In this document: piece by piece, positions 26,757-35,676 of the stretch | Layout: each line of letters opens with the position of its first letter | Position numbering within the stretch: the stretch's first letter is position 1 | Source: Paenibacillus silviterrae | GTDB lineage: Bacteria > Bacillota > Bacilli > Paenibacillales > NBRC-103111 | Assembly: GCF_030167925.1 (NCBI RefSeq) | Contig: NZ_JASKUT010000001.1 | Coordinates: 1,984,001 to 2,048,000 of the forward strand | DNA length: 64,000 nucleotides | Reading direction: 5' to 3' | Notes under the pieces: generated by a model | The model's database searches: none | What the model saw: the letters and a program-made list of their open reading frames with translations, nothing else | What the model was told of the DNA's origin: nothing | Program-made: the position numbers and the translations under genes

Positions 26757-27665
26757 TTAGTGATCCCGCCGCATCAAGAAATCGGCGATTTGGAGCAGTC
26801 TCTCCGGATGCGGGAAGGAAGCCTCGATAATAGCCTGCTTCGCCTGTCTGGTCAACTCTTCGACCTTCGCTTTGGAGGCCTCAATACCAATAAAGAAAGG
26901 GTAAGTGACCTTCTGCTGTTTGACATCGCTTTGTACCGGCTTCCCCAGCTTTTGTTCGTCGCCTACTAGATCGAGAATATCATCTTGAATTTGAAAAGCA
27001 AGCCCCAGATTCGAGCCGAACCGCTCGAGCGCAGCCAGCTGCTCCTTCGAAGCCGAAGCAATACGCCCGCCCGCCTTCAGCGAGAAGACGATCAGATCAC
27101 TTGTCTTGTGATAGTGGATGTACTCCAGCTGCTCCAGACTGGTTAAGCCCTGCTCTCCCTCCATATCGGCCGCCTGGCCGCCCACCATGCCCTGTGCGCC
27201 TGCAAGACGGGACAGCTCTTCTACGATATCGGCAACGCTCTCCGCCGATACCCCGTGAGTACGATAGGCTTGAACGATCGAATAAAAGGCATGGGTCAGC
27301 AGAGCATCCCCGGCCAAAATGGCCATCGCTTCCCCGTAAACCTTATGGTTCGTAAGCTTGCCGCGCCGGTAATCGTCATTGTCCATTGCCGGAAGGTCAT
27401 CATGGATCAAGGAATACGTGTGGATCATCTCCACTGCCAATGCGACGGGGAGCGCCGCCTTCTCATCCCCGCCGAGCGCCTTCGCCGCTTCGAGTACCAT
27501 AACCGGTCTTAGACGTTTGCCTCCTGCAAGCAGGGAGTACATCATAGCTTCTCTTAGAGGTGCCGGTACCTTCCAGTCGCTCGGCAGAGAATCGGCCAGC
27601 TCTTTCTCAATCAAGGCAGCCTGCTCCGCTAAATACGTTTGAATCTGCGCCGTTTCCGTACTCAT
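26757..27665 (-). CDS. ispA: Farnesyl/geranyl diphosphate synthase
   Basis: 302 residues, all-helical short-chain prenyl transferase. Both aspartate-rich motifs are present: DDLPAMDNDDYRRG (first, DDxxxxD form of bacterial FPP synthases) and QIQDDILD (second). GGKRLRPVMVLEAA binds the isopentenyl substrate. Makes farnesyl diphosphate from dimethylallyl and isopentenyl diphosphate. The ATG overlaps the xseB stop by four bases (ATGA), so translation is coupled. Confidence 0.94.
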   Translation of the reverse strand: MSTETAQIQTYLAEQAALIEKELADSLPSDWKVPAPLREAMMYSLLAGGKRLRPVMVLEAAKALGGDEKAALPVALAVEMIHTYSLIHDDLPAMDNDDYRRGKLTNHKVYGEAMAILAGDALLTHAFYSIVQAYRTHGVSAESVADIVEELSRLAGAQGMVGGQAADMEGEQGLTSLEQLEYIHYHKTSDLIVFSLKAGGRIASASKEQLAALERFGSNLGLAFQIQDDILDLVGDEQKLGKPVQSDVKQQKVTYPFFIGIEASKAKVEELTRQAKQAIIEASFPHPERLLQIADFLMRRDH

Positions 27666-27913
27666 CGCGCTTCACCCTCTGTCCCGGGCTGGAACGGCTT
27701 CTTCACTAATCCGCCTTCCTGCTCCAGCAGCACTTCAATTTTGCGCTCCACCTGCTCTAGCTTCTGGCCGCACAGCTGGGACAGCTTCATCCCTTCCTGA
27801 AACAGCTCAATCGCTTTCTCCAAAGGAACATCTCCGCTTTCCAGCATCGCGACGATGCGTTCCAGCTGATCCATGGCTTCCTCAAAGCTAGGTGTTGTTT
27901 CCTGGTTTGTCAT
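27662..27913 (-). CDS. xseB: Exodeoxyribonuclease VII small subunit
   Basis: 83 residues: a helical hairpin with the family signature FEEAMDQLERIVAMLESGDVPLEKAIELFQEGM. Several copies cap the large subunit. ATG 27913 lies seven bases after GGAGGAG and inside the last codons of xseA (26-base overlap); a start further upstream would lie deeper in xseA without a ribosome site. It overlaps ispA by four bases at its other end. Confidence 0.94.
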   Translation of the reverse strand: MTNQETTPSFEEAMDQLERIVAMLESGDVPLEKAIELFQEGMKLSQLCGQKLEQVERKIEVLLEQEGGLVKKPFQPGTEGEAR

Positions 27914-29267
27914 TCTTCTTCTCCTCCATCGACCAAACATGGCAGTCAACCCGGCCGTCGATGAGCCGGAGCTTAATTACATCACCGATCTGCACCTGCT
28001 CCACCGATTTAATCAACTGCTTTTCCTTCTCATCATATACGAGTCCGTACCCTCGCTGCATAATTTTCAGCGGACTAAGGGCATCCAAATGTCTCATGGC
28101 GGAAACAAGCTCACGCTGCTTTTCCTTATGAACCGCCAGCATGGACTGCCGCAAGCCATGGCCCGCTGCTGCCAATCGTTTACGTGCAAAAAGAACCTGG
28201 TCTTTAGGATTAAACGCCGCCAGTCTCCGTTCCGTCCGCATCAATTTCTCCTGGGATTTGGCCATACGCGAGGTCATCTTATACTGCAGCTGGTCCTTCA
28301 ACCGGTCAAGACGCTGCATTGGCTGAACCAGCAGCTGACGTTTCGGATTCTGAAGATAGGGAGAGCTCTGAAGCCGCTTGAGCTGCTCCTGACGCTGCTT
28401 GAGCTGCTTGCTGAGCCCCCCGTAAAGCTGCTGCTGAATATAGCTTAGCTGCTGCTTCAGCTCCAGCTGATGCGGCACGGCCAATTCCGCAGCAGCTGTA
28501 GGCGTTGCCGCGCGTAAATCCGCTACAAAATCAGCGATTGTAAAATCCGTCTCGTGACCGACAGCGGATATTATTGGTATAGCCGAAGCGTAAATGGCAC
28601 GGGCCACCGCTTCTTCGTTAAAGGCCCACAGCTCCTCAAGCGACCCGCCGCCACGGCCGACGATGAGAACGTCGACCTCCTGCCTTGCATTCATCGTTTG
28701 AATCGCTTTCACGATGGAAGGAGCTGCTTGCGTACCCTGTACCAGCACAGGGTGCAGCAAAATGGGGACGGAAGGATACCGCCGCTGCAGCGTAATCATA
28801 ATGTCGCGAACCGCAGCCCCTGTCGGGGAGGTAATGACGCCGATCGCCCGGGGAAACCGCGGCAGCGGCTTCTTGCGCTCCTTGGCGAACAGCCCTTCAG
28901 CCTCCAGCTTCTTTTTCAGCTGCTCGAAGGCAAGGTACAAGCTGCCGATCCCGTCCGGCTGCATCTGGGTCACATAGAACTGATAAGCCCCGTCGCGTTC
29001 ATAGACGGAAATGTTCCCGCAAGCAAGTACCTTGCTGCCTTCCTTGGGAATAAAGCCGAGCCTTTGATTATGCGAAGCAAACATGATGCTCTTGAGCCTG
29101 CTGTCGGCATCCTTCAATGTAAAATACATATGCCCGCTGGAGTGGTGCGTGAAGTTCGAAATCTCTCCCCTCACCCACACATCCTGTAGCCGGTTGTTGC
29201 TCTCCAGCAGCATTTTGATGAATCGGTTCAGTTCTTTAATAGAGAGAATTTGCCGCTGATCCTTCAT
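27888..29267 (-). CDS. xseA: Exodeoxyribonuclease VII large subunit
   Basis: 459 residues. N-terminal OB-fold (VWVRGEISNFTHHSSGHMYFTLKD), the catalytic domain with GVITSPTGAAVRDI, VGRGGGSLEELWAFNEE and ISAVGHETDFTIADFVADLRAATPTAAAE, then a long coiled coil. Metal-independent exonuclease degrading single-stranded DNA to oligonucleotides. It starts three bases after folD, so folD-xseA-xseB-ispA is one coupled set. Confidence 0.95.
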   Translation of the reverse strand: MKDQRQILSIKELNRFIKMLLESNNRLQDVWVRGEISNFTHHSSGHMYFTLKDADSRLKSIMFASHNQRLGFIPKEGSKVLACGNISVYERDGAYQFYVTQMQPDGIGSLYLAFEQLKKKLEAEGLFAKERKKPLPRFPRAIGVITSPTGAAVRDIMITLQRRYPSVPILLHPVLVQGTQAAPSIVKAIQTMNARQEVDVLIVGRGGGSLEELWAFNEEAVARAIYASAIPIISAVGHETDFTIADFVADLRAATPTAAAELAVPHQLELKQQLSYIQQQLYGGLSKQLKQRQEQLKRLQSSPYLQNPKRQLLVQPMQRLDRLKDQLQYKMTSRMAKSQEKLMRTERRLAAFNPKDQVLFARKRLAAAGHGLRQSMLAVHKEKQRELVSAMRHLDALSPLKIMQRGYGLVYDEKEKQLIKSVEQVQIGDVIKLRLIDGRVDCHVWSMEEKKNDKPGNNT

Positions 29268-29270
29268 GCG

Positions 29271-30137
29271 TTATCGGCTCACTTGAGCTTCGGCCGTACG
29301 AGCGGCAGACTCCAGCGTATTGCGGAGCAGCATGGTGATCGTCATCGGACCGACACATCCCGGTACCGGCGTAATGATACCGGCCGTATCGACCACATCG
29401 TCGAAATCGACATCGCCCGCCAGCTTGCCGGTATCCAGACGGTTGATCCCTACATCAATGACGACAGCGCCCGGTTTCACGTGCTCTTTCTTGATCATCT
29501 TCGCTTTGCCGACAGCTGCGACGAGAATATCGGCTTGACGCGTGATCTCTTCCATATTTTTCGTACGGGAATGACAGACCGTCACAGTCGCATTCTCCCT
29601 AAGCAGCAGAAGTGCCATCGGCTTGCCTACAATATTGCTTCGTCCGATTACGACGGCGTGTTTGCCGGCGAGCTCGACGCCTTCCTTTTTCAAAATTTCG
29701 ATCACTCCGGCAGGCGTACAAGGAGCCGGCCCCTCCTTGCCGATGACCAAATTCCCTACATTTACCGGATGGAAGCAGTCGACATCCTTCTCGGGAGCAA
29801 TCCCCTCAACCAGCCGCTCTTCGTTGATATGCTTCGGCAAGGGCGATTGCACCAGAATGCCGTGAATTTTGTCATCCCGGTTCAGCTTCCCGATCAGCTC
29901 CATCACTTCCGATTCCGGAGTGGCCTCAGGGAGCTTGTACACCTCGGAATGCATCCCCGCTTCTTCACAGGCCTTCGCTTTGTTGCGTACATATACGTGA
30001 GAAGCAGGATCGTCTCCGACGATGACGACAGCCAGGCCCGGCTGGATTCCCCGCTCCTTCAGCTGCTCGACCTGCTCCTTAATATCAGCCCGGTATGAGC
30101 TGACGATTTCCTTTCCGTTGACAACATGTGCAGACAT
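29271..30137 (-). CDS. folD: Methylenetetrahydrofolate dehydrogenase/cyclohydrolase FolD
   Basis: 288 residues. Bifunctional: 5,10-methylene-THF to 5,10-methenyl-THF (NADP) and on to 10-formyl-THF. Substrate motif YVRNKAKACEEAGM with the catalytic Lys, VQSPLPKHI, cofactor site VIGRSNIVGKPMALLLL, and PGCVGPMTITMLLRNT near the C terminus. Ribosome site GGGGGAG. Follows nusB by 35 bases in the conserved nusB-folD-xseA order. Confidence 0.96.
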   Translation of the reverse strand: MSAHVVNGKEIVSSYRADIKEQVEQLKERGIQPGLAVVIVGDDPASHVYVRNKAKACEEAGMHSEVYKLPEATPESEVMELIGKLNRDDKIHGILVQSPLPKHINEERLVEGIAPEKDVDCFHPVNVGNLVIGKEGPAPCTPAGVIEILKKEGVELAGKHAVVIGRSNIVGKPMALLLLRENATVTVCHSRTKNMEEITRQADILVAAVGKAKMIKKEHVKPGAVVIDVGINRLDTGKLAGDVDFDDVVDTAGIITPVPGCVGPMTITMLLRNTLESAARTAEAQVSR

Positions 30138-30172
30138 GATATGGCTCCCCCTTTACCCTTATCTCAATAATG

Positions 30173-30640
30173 TTATGGCTGTTCCGTTACCGGCTTCTCC
30201 CGCAGCTTGTCCAGGTCCTTAATCATTTTGCCAAGGACGCCGTTTACGAACTTACCGGATTCCTCCGTACCGAAATTTTTGGCCATTTCGATGGCTTCGT
30301 TCACTACTACCTTAGGCGGGACGTCTTCGCGATACACCATCTCGTATGTAGCCAAACGCAAAATCTCCCGATCCACCCGGGACAGACGATCCATTTGCCA
30401 GCCCTTCAAATAGTCGGCCAGCAGCGAGTCGATTTGCTGTTTGTTTTGCACCGTACCCTCCACGAGCTCCGTTACGAACTGAGGGGCAATCTGATCCTTT
30501 TCCTTGGTAAGCTGTGCCTCGTCCTCGTTACTCGCTTCTTCGATAACATGCACGATCGCTTCCCGGAGCGGTACTTCGTTCATTTCCATTTGGTACAAGC
30601 TTTGCACTGCCAATTCTCTTGCTAATCTGCGCCTCATCAT
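30173..30640 (-). CDS. nusB: Transcription antitermination factor NusB
   Basis: 155 residues, all helical, with the arginine-rich N terminus (RRRLARELAVQSLYQMEM) that contacts boxA RNA, the LADYLKGW and DREILRLATYEM segments, and VVNEAIEMAKNFGTEESGKFVNGVLGKM. With S10 it mediates antitermination on rRNA operons. The start is ATGATG; either may serve. It sits behind a terminator that ends the asp23 operon. Confidence 0.95.
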   Translation of the reverse strand: MMRRRLARELAVQSLYQMEMNEVPLREAIVHVIEEASNEDEAQLTKEKDQIAPQFVTELVEGTVQNKQQIDSLLADYLKGWQMDRLSRVDREILRLATYEMVYREDVPPKVVVNEAIEMAKNFGTEESGKFVNGVLGKMIKDLDKLREKPVTEQP

Positions 30641-30665
30641 AGGCCTCCTCTGTCACTTAAAGAAA

Positions 30666-30694
30666 AACACCCTTAGGCGTAACCCAAGGATGTT
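30666..30694 (-). terminator. Terminator of the asp23-amaP-DUF2273 operon
   Basis: Minus strand: AACATCCTT pairs with AAGGGTGTT (one G-U) and runs into TTTCTTT. The left arm includes the stop codon of the DUF2273 gene. Confidence 0.75.
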
Positions 30695-30932
30695 ATCGGA
30701 ACAATCTCCATCTGTCCATCAGCCAGCGCCAAGTGTCTTCAGCGGGAAACACCGGCTCATTCCGGTCGATCTTTTTCCCTATATAATATCCAGTATATAC
30801 GATTAGGGCAAAGATTAACATATCCCACAGTCCCCAGACCAAATAAATAAAGCCCAGGATGATGCCGACCAGAAAACCGAGGGTTTTCCCCCGATGATTC
30901 TCGAGTAGCCGTTCCCACAATTGCTTCCACAT
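30693..30932 (-). CDS. DUF2273 small membrane protein
   Basis: 79 residues with two closely spaced transmembrane helices (GKTLGFLVGIILGFIYLVWGLWDMLIFALIVYTGYYIG) flanked by charged ends. DUF2273 proteins accompany AmaP and Asp23 in Firmicutes and Actinobacteria and are thought to help hold the Asp23 network at the membrane. It begins 15 bases after amaP with a GAGG ribosome site. Last gene of the operon. Confidence 0.82.
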   Translation of the reverse strand: MWKQLWERLLENHRGKTLGFLVGIILGFIYLVWGLWDMLIFALIVYTGYYIGKKIDRNEPVFPAEDTWRWLMDRWRLFR

Positions 30933-30947
30933 CCCGGGAGCTCACCT

Positions 30948-31508
30948 CTATTCCACTCGACTCTTGAAGGTTGGTGACGACGGCGCGATATTCGCAATAA
31001 ACACCGTAACCGAAGCCACAGGAATGCCGGTAATGTCTTCAATGTGCTGTTTCACGTTCGATTGCATCTCTTCGGTAAGCTGCGGTATCGGGCTGTCTCC
31101 CTCTACGATTGCGCGAATTTCGAGCTCCAGCCCAGCCTGGTTCACTCTAACTCGGGAACGCAGATCCCGAACTCCGCGCGTACGGTTCGCCGCCTTAAGC
31201 GACAAATTTTCAACCGTCTCCAGGGAAATCCGTATATCGCCGAATTCGTTGCGCTGATCGATCGAAGGCACCGCCGCTCTTCCCCTGCGAAGGGAGATAT
31301 ACAGGAATCGAATGCTCAGCAAGGCGATAATTACGGTTGCCGAAATGAATACTAGCGCCGTATCTAAATCATAATAGACGTCATGCGCGAAATTTCCTGC
31401 TTGGTTAAACGAAATCAGACCAAAGGCAGCAGTTAGTACTACGAGCGAAACGAGAAGTACAGCGAGGCTGTACAGCACAAGTAATAGTCTGTCCAATACT
31501 TTGACCAC
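30948..31508 (-). CDS. amaP: Alkaline shock response membrane anchor protein AmaP
   Basis: 186 residues. Two N-terminal transmembrane helices (about residues 7-30 and 48-68) and a soluble domain distantly like Asp23 itself (SLETVENLSLKAANRTRGVRDLRSRV, ending in VFIANIAPSS). AmaP recruits Asp23 to the membrane in Staphylococcus. Located between asp23 and the DUF2273 gene. A strong hairpin (31534-31569) lies between asp23 and this gene and may lower its expression. Confidence 0.85.
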   Translation of the reverse strand: MVKVLDRLLLVLYSLAVLLVSLVVLTAAFGLISFNQAGNFAHDVYYDLDTALVFISATVIIALLSIRFLYISLRRGRAAVPSIDQRNEFGDIRISLETVENLSLKAANRTRGVRDLRSRVRVNQAGLELEIRAIVEGDSPIPQLTEEMQSNVKQHIEDITGIPVASVTVFIANIAPSSPTFKSRVE

Positions 31509-31533
31509 GGGGCCTGACTCCTTCCGTTATATG

Positions 31534-31569
31534 GCGGAAACCCCCTGTACTTGAGCAGGGGGTTCCACC
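31534..31569 (-). other. Strong intercistronic hairpin between asp23 and amaP
   Basis: AACCCCCTG (31539-31547) pairs perfectly with CAGGGGGTT (31556-31564), and flanking GGcGG/CCaCC bases extend the stem. No T tract follows on the minus strand, so it is more likely an mRNA stability or attenuation element than a full terminator. Confidence 0.6.
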
Positions 31570-31597
31570 TTACGATATGCGGGTCTTCGAACTTGCT

Positions 31598-32011
31598 TTA
31601 TTTCACGCGATTCGGGGTCACTTCGATGTCTTCCACCGGCTTCTCCGCGCCTTTAAAAATCACATCATGAATATGCACATTCACTTGTACGACGTGAAGC
31701 CCTGTCATCGACTCGATGGCGTTCTTCACATTCTGTTGAACCGCACTTGCCACTTCAGGAATACGAGTGCCGAATTCGATAACGACGGACACGTCAATGG
31801 AAGCTTCCCGCTGCCCTACCTCGACTCTCACGCCTTTGGACATGTTCTTCCGTCCGAGAAGCTCAGCAATGCCTCCGGCGAATCCGCCGCTCATTCCCGC
31901 TACTCCCGGCACTTCAACCGTAGCCATTCCCGCAATGATCTCAATCACCTCTGGAGCGATCTGAATCGTGCCCATCTCGGTCTTCTCATAATCCGCAGCA
32001 ATGATACTCAT
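31598..32011 (-). CDS. yqhY: Asp23/Gls24 family envelope stress protein (YqhY)
   Basis: 137 residues with the family pattern GTIQIAPEVIEIIAGMATVEVPGVAGMSG, then VEVGQREASIDVSVVIEFGTRIPEVASAVQQNVKNAIESMTG and VNVHIHDV. Abundant membrane-associated protein; in B. subtilis YqhY is linked to acetyl-CoA carboxylase activity, and here too the gene follows accC. Ribosome site GGAGGAGG. First gene of asp23-amaP-DUF2273. Confidence 0.92.
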   Translation of the reverse strand: MSIIAADYEKTEMGTIQIAPEVIEIIAGMATVEVPGVAGMSGGFAGGIAELLGRKNMSKGVRVEVGQREASIDVSVVIEFGTRIPEVASAVQQNVKNAIESMTGLHVVQVNVHIHDVIFKGAEKPVEDIEVTPNRVK

Positions 32012-32143
32012 GGATTGTGTCCTCCTCCAAGTTTAATGCATGCAGGGCTAGCACTTGCTATCAACAGCAGCTCCAAACTTGTCTTTTTGTCTTATTGTAT
32101 ACTATACCATTCTCGCAAAATTATGACAACGAAATGAGCGGTG

Positions 32144-33502
32144 TTACGAATTCGGATCGTTTACATCGTGCTCTTCCAGAAATTTGATGTCATGGTCGCC
32201 GGCGATAAATTTCTTGTGCTCCAGCAGCTTCATATGGAACGGAATCGTGGAGTGAATCCCTTCAATCGTAAATTCCGCCAAGGCGCGCTTCATCCGGTCA
32301 ATGGCATCGTCCCGGTCCTTGCCCCATACGATCAGCTTCGCGATCATCGAATCATAGTGAGGAGAAATCGTATAGCCCGGGTACGCCGCGCTATCCACAC
32401 GCACCCCAAAGCCGCCCGGAGGCAAATAAAACTGAATCTGCCCGGCAGAAGGCATGAAATTGCGCGTTGCATCCTCTGCGTTGACGCGGCACTCGATCGA
32501 CCAGCCGTTGATGACCACGTCCTCCTGAGTGAACGAGAGCGGCTCGCCTTCGGCGATGCGGATCATTTCCTTGATAATATCGATTCCGGTGATCATCTCG
32601 GTGACCGGATGCTCTACCTGGATTCTTGTATTCATTTCCATAAAATAAAACTGCCCGTCCGGACCCAAAAGGAATTCGAGCGTACCGGCACCGGAATAAT
32701 CAACGGCCTTCGCTGCGCGAATCGCCGCTTCGCCCATCTGCTCCCGCACCTCCGGCGTCAGCACGGGACACGGAGCTTCCTCTACCAGCTTCTGACGACG
32801 GCGCTGCACGGAGCAATCCCGCTCGCCCAGATGCACGACATTGCCGTGCTTATCCGCCAGGATCTGGATCTCAACGTGCTTCATGCCGGTCAAATACTTC
32901 TCTAAATATACGCCCGCATTGCCGAAAGCTTTCTGTGCTTCCTGCTGCGCCTGCGTAATTTGCTGAACCAGCGCTTCTTCGTCCTCGGCGATCCGGATTC
33001 CCTTGCCTCCGCCGCCGGCCGTTGCCTTAATGATCAGCGGGTAACCGATCTCCCGTCCGAGACGAATCGCTTCGTCCATGTCCTCGATGAGGCCGTCGGA
33101 GCCCGGAATCACCGGTACGTTCGCGTCCTTCATCGTCTGCTTCGCTACGGATTTATCGCCCATCCGGCTGATCGCGTCCGGCGACGGCCCGATGAAGGTA
33201 ATGTTGCAGCTTTCGCAAATATCGGCAAAATCCGCATTCTCCGCAAGGAAGCCATAGCCCGGATGAATGGCATCCGTCTCGGTAAGCGTGGCCACGCTCA
33301 TAATATTGGTATAGTTCAAATAGCTGTCCTTGGACAGAGTCGGTCCGATACAATACGCTTCATCAGCCAATCGCACGTGAAGCGAATCCCGGTCAGCCTC
33401 GGAATAAACCGCTACGGTAGAAATCCCGAGCTCTTTGCAGGCACGAATAATCCGGACGGCAATCTCGCCGCGGTTCGCTATCAATATTTTATGAAACTTC
33501 AA
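32144..33502 (-). CDS. accC: Acetyl-CoA carboxylase, biotin carboxylase subunit
   Basis: 452 residues. ATP-grasp enzyme that carboxylates biotin on AccB, the first half-reaction of malonyl-CoA synthesis. [25 protein letters not shown] at the N terminus, ATP loop [13 protein letters not shown], carboxylation site region [23 protein letters not shown], and [20 protein letters not shown]. Starts 22 bases after accB. The carboxyltransferase genes (accA, accD) are not in this window. Confidence 0.97.
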   Translation of the reverse strand: MKFHKILIANRGEIAVRIIRACKELGISTVAVYSEADRDSLHVRLADEAYCIGPTLSKDSYLNYTNIMSVATLTETDAIHPGYGFLAENADFADICESCNITFIGPSPDAISRMGDKSVAKQTMKDANVPVIPGSDGLIEDMDEAIRLGREIGYPLIIKATAGGGGKGIRIAEDEEALVQQITQAQQEAQKAFGNAGVYLEKYLTGMKHVEIQILADKHGNVVHLGERDCSVQRRRQKLVEEAPCPVLTPEVREQMGEAAIRAAKAVDYSGAGTLEFLLGPDGQFYFMEMNTRIQVEHPVTEMITGIDIIKEMIRIAEGEPLSFTQEDVVINGWSIECRVNAEDATRNFMPSAGQIQFYLPPGGFGVRVDSAAYPGYTISPHYDSMIAKLIVWGKDRDDAIDRMKRALAEFTIEGIHSTIPFHMKLLEHKKFIAGDHDIKFLEEHDVNDPNS

Positions 33503-33524
33503 GTCGGTATCCTCCTAGTACAAG

Positions 33525-34031
33525 CTAGACTGTTTTCACAAGGAACAACGGCTGTCCGTATTCCACCAGCTGACCGTTCTCAACCAGCACCTCGACGATT
33601 TCGCCTTTTACTTCCGCTTCGATTTCGTTCATCAGCTTCATCGCTTCGATGATACAAACAATCGTCTTTTCCTTCACTTCGCTGCCCTTGGATACGTAGT
33701 TGGCTGCGCCAGGGGACGGAGCGGCATAGAAGGTTCCTACCATAGGAGATACGATTTTATGTAAATTGGCGTCAGCTGCCGGCTTCTTGTCCGCCTCCGG
33801 AGCAGACGTCGCAGCGGCTTGTACAGCAGCAACAGGCTGCGCGGCTTGGGCAGCGACAGGCGCGTAGGTCTGCTGAACCGGTGCGGAAGCGACGACGACA
33901 GATTCGGTTTTATTCGGTTTACGAATGAAAAGGCGCGAGCCTTCGCTTTCGATCTCGAGCTCCTGCAGCGAGGTTTGATCTACTAGTTTAATAAGTTCTT
34001 TGATTTCGCTAAGTTTAAACAATACGTTCAC
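33525..34031 (-). CDS. accB: Biotin carboxyl carrier protein of acetyl-CoA carboxylase
   Basis: 168 residues: N-terminal helix ([24 protein letters not shown]), an Ala/Pro/Gln-rich swinging linker (45-88), and the biotinyl domain with acceptor Lys132 in [14 protein letters not shown]. Carries the carboxyl group from AccC to the carboxyltransferase. The upstream region has a perfect TATAAT (34067-34072, minus strand) and, further up, a sequence resembling a FapR operator (34103-34119). Confidence 0.96.
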   Translation of the reverse strand: MNVLFKLSEIKELIKLVDQTSLQELEIESEGSRLFIRKPNKTESVVVASAPVQQTYAPVAAQAAQPVAAVQAAATSAPEADKKPAADANLHKIVSPMVGTFYAAPSPGAANYVSKGSEVKEKTIVCIIEAMKLMNEIEAEVKGEIVEVLVENGQLVEYGQPLFLVKTV

Positions 34032-34102
34032 TCCTTCGGACGTTGGTGAAACATAAACGACGTTGTTATTATATCATAATCTTGTTTGAAGGGAAGACTT
34101 TC

Positions 34103-34119
34103 TTAGTACTTAGTCATAA
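34103..34119. promoter_or_regulatory. FapR-operator-like sequence upstream of accB
   Basis: TTAGTACTTAGTCATAA resembles the near-palindromic TTAGTAC...GTACTAA operator of the malonyl-CoA-sensing repressor FapR; the left half is perfect and the right half imperfect. It is 72-88 bases upstream of accB, on the far side of its -10 element. Confidence 0.25.
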
Positions 34120-34161
34120 AGCGTCGTTTCTCGACAATGGCGGAAGGCAAGGAGCAGAGGA

Positions 34162-34193
34162 AAAAATACCGCAGATGCTTCGGCATCTGCGGC
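34162..34193 (-). terminator. spoIIIA operon terminator
   Basis: CCGCAGATGC and GCATCTGCGG pair perfectly around a TTCG tetraloop (34169-34192), and the minus strand continues as TATTTTTT. Confidence 0.92.
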
Positions 34194-34209
34194 TTGGTTT
34201 CATTCGGGT

Positions 34210-34956
34210 TTACGGTACATAGGTGATGGCAATGTTGTCCGGTCCGATCGCCAGCTGCTCCATCGTTTTATCGGCGATGCTCAGAGCTTGGCTCTTCTCC
34301 AGCTTTGTCGCTTGAACCGTTACTTTATACTTGCCTGCCTCTTGCGTTACGACGGCTTGCGGGAAATCCTTAAGCAGCGTCTCTTCCAGGTTGGTGAACT
34401 TGGCTTCCAGATCCTCAAGCTTGCGCAGATCCTCTTGCGCCTTCGCTGTCGCTTCCGCACTGTTCTTAGCTGGCTCTACAATGATCGCCATCAGCTTCTC
34501 GAATTGCTTGGTAAACTCCTCGTTGCGCTTCATTTGGAGATTCACGAAATAGTCGCTGCCGGACTTTGCTTGGGCCGAAGCCTGAACCTGCTGGATGATC
34601 TTCGCGTCAGAGCTTGCTTGATTCGAGGAAACCGGCTGTGCGGCGGCACCGGATTTGCCGTCAGGCTGTGCGGCGGACGGCTGGTCGGTTTTGGTGCTGC
34701 TTGCTTTCGGATCTGCCTTCGGATCTGTCTTGGCTGCATCGGCTGGCGCTTGCTTCTTGTCCTCGGCAGCAGGAGCCGCTTGCGGCGCCGCGTTAGTCTT
34801 TGGCTCAAGTCCTGTGACGACGACTTCTTTCGATGTGGTTCCCGTTGCGTTAAAGTTCAGATCGTTGACATCCTCCGTGAACAAGTAGTAGGCCGACAGC
34901 ACGACCATCAAACTTAACATCGATACCAGCCAAACGGTTTGACGCTTTGTATTCAT
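34210..34956 (-). CDS. spoIIIAH: Stage III sporulation protein AH
   Basis: 248 residues. Mother-cell membrane protein whose extracellular domain meets forespore SpoIIQ, forming the channel that feeds the forespore and holds it during engulfment. One N-terminal transmembrane helix (TVWLVSMLSLMVVLSAYYLF), a long low-complexity Ala/Asp/Lys/Pro linker (60-130), and a C-terminal YscJ/FliF-like ring domain (SADKTMEQLAIGPDNIAITYVP end). Last gene of the spoIIIA operon. Confidence 0.92.
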   Translation of the reverse strand: MNTKRQTVWLVSMLSLMVVLSAYYLFTEDVNDLNFNATGTTSKEVVVTGLEPKTNAAPQAAPAAEDKKQAPADAAKTDPKADPKASSTKTDQPSAAQPDGKSGAAAQPVSSNQASSDAKIIQQVQASAQAKSGSDYFVNLQMKRNEEFTKQFEKLMAIIVEPAKNSAEATAKAQEDLRKLEDLEAKFTNLEETLLKDFPQAVVTQEAGKYKVTVQATKLEKSQALSIADKTMEQLAIGPDNIAITYVP

Positions 34957-35007
34957 TTCTTATTCCTCCTTAAATTGTCCTTAGGATGATATATGGTTAC
35001 AAACAGC

Positions 35008-35640
35008 TTATTGCTTTCTCGGCATAATCGAGATGCGGTGTGCGGGAACGTCCAGTCCTCGTTCCACCGCCTCGGATATCATTTTCTTCACCGTCAAATT
35101 CTCTGCGCCCTTCGCTACCACCAGAACCCCACGTATCTTTGGTTTGATGGTCTTCACGATCAGCGGCTGTTGACCCCCTGACACTTGGTAGATGACGACC
35201 TCGCCTGACCGTGTCACATTCGTGATATTCCGGGTCGCCCCCTGCTGGTCCCGCTCATTCGTAACCTGCTGATCCTCCTTGGTATTGCGCTCTACATTGA
35301 TCTCTTCCGTCGATTCGATCGTTACGAGCACCTCGACCTCTCCGACACCGACGATTTTCGTTAAGATTTCCTTTAACTGCTGCTGATACGCCTCTTCGTA
35401 TTCGCGAAAGGAGGTTTGCTCCTTGCTGCCGCCCAAGCCGAAAACCGGCTTAGTTTCCTGCGGCGGGGATGCCCTGCCCTCACCAATGGGATCGACCTCT
35501 TTTACCGTGATAAAAGAGTTCAGTATCATAAACGCTGCACCTGCCAGCCCCATAAGAAGCAGCCAGCGAAACGTATTCAACCGCTTCGTTCCGCCCGTTC
35601 CGCCGCCGAGCCATTTCTCCATCCATTGCCATTTGCCCAT
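35008..35640 (-). CDS. spoIIIAG: Stage III sporulation protein AG
   Basis: 210 residues. One transmembrane helix (LLLMGLAGAAFMILNSFI) and an extracellular ring-building domain with VGEVEVLVTIESTEEINVERNTK and KIRGVLVVAKGAENLTVKKMISEAVERGLDVPAHRISI. SpoIIIAG forms a large oligomeric ring in the feeding-tube complex. The start codon follows GAGGTGA. 51 bases separate it from spoIIIAH. Confidence 0.93.
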   Translation of the reverse strand: MGKWQWMEKWLGGGTGGTKRLNTFRWLLLMGLAGAAFMILNSFITVKEVDPIGEGRASPPQETKPVFGLGGSKEQTSFREYEEAYQQQLKEILTKIVGVGEVEVLVTIESTEEINVERNTKEDQQVTNERDQQGATRNITNVTRSGEVVIYQVSGGQQPLIVKTIKPKIRGVLVVAKGAENLTVKKMISEAVERGLDVPAHRISIMPRKQ

Positions 35641-35676
35641 CGGTTCACCTCCAGTGTGAAATCTGCCCTACTAGCC

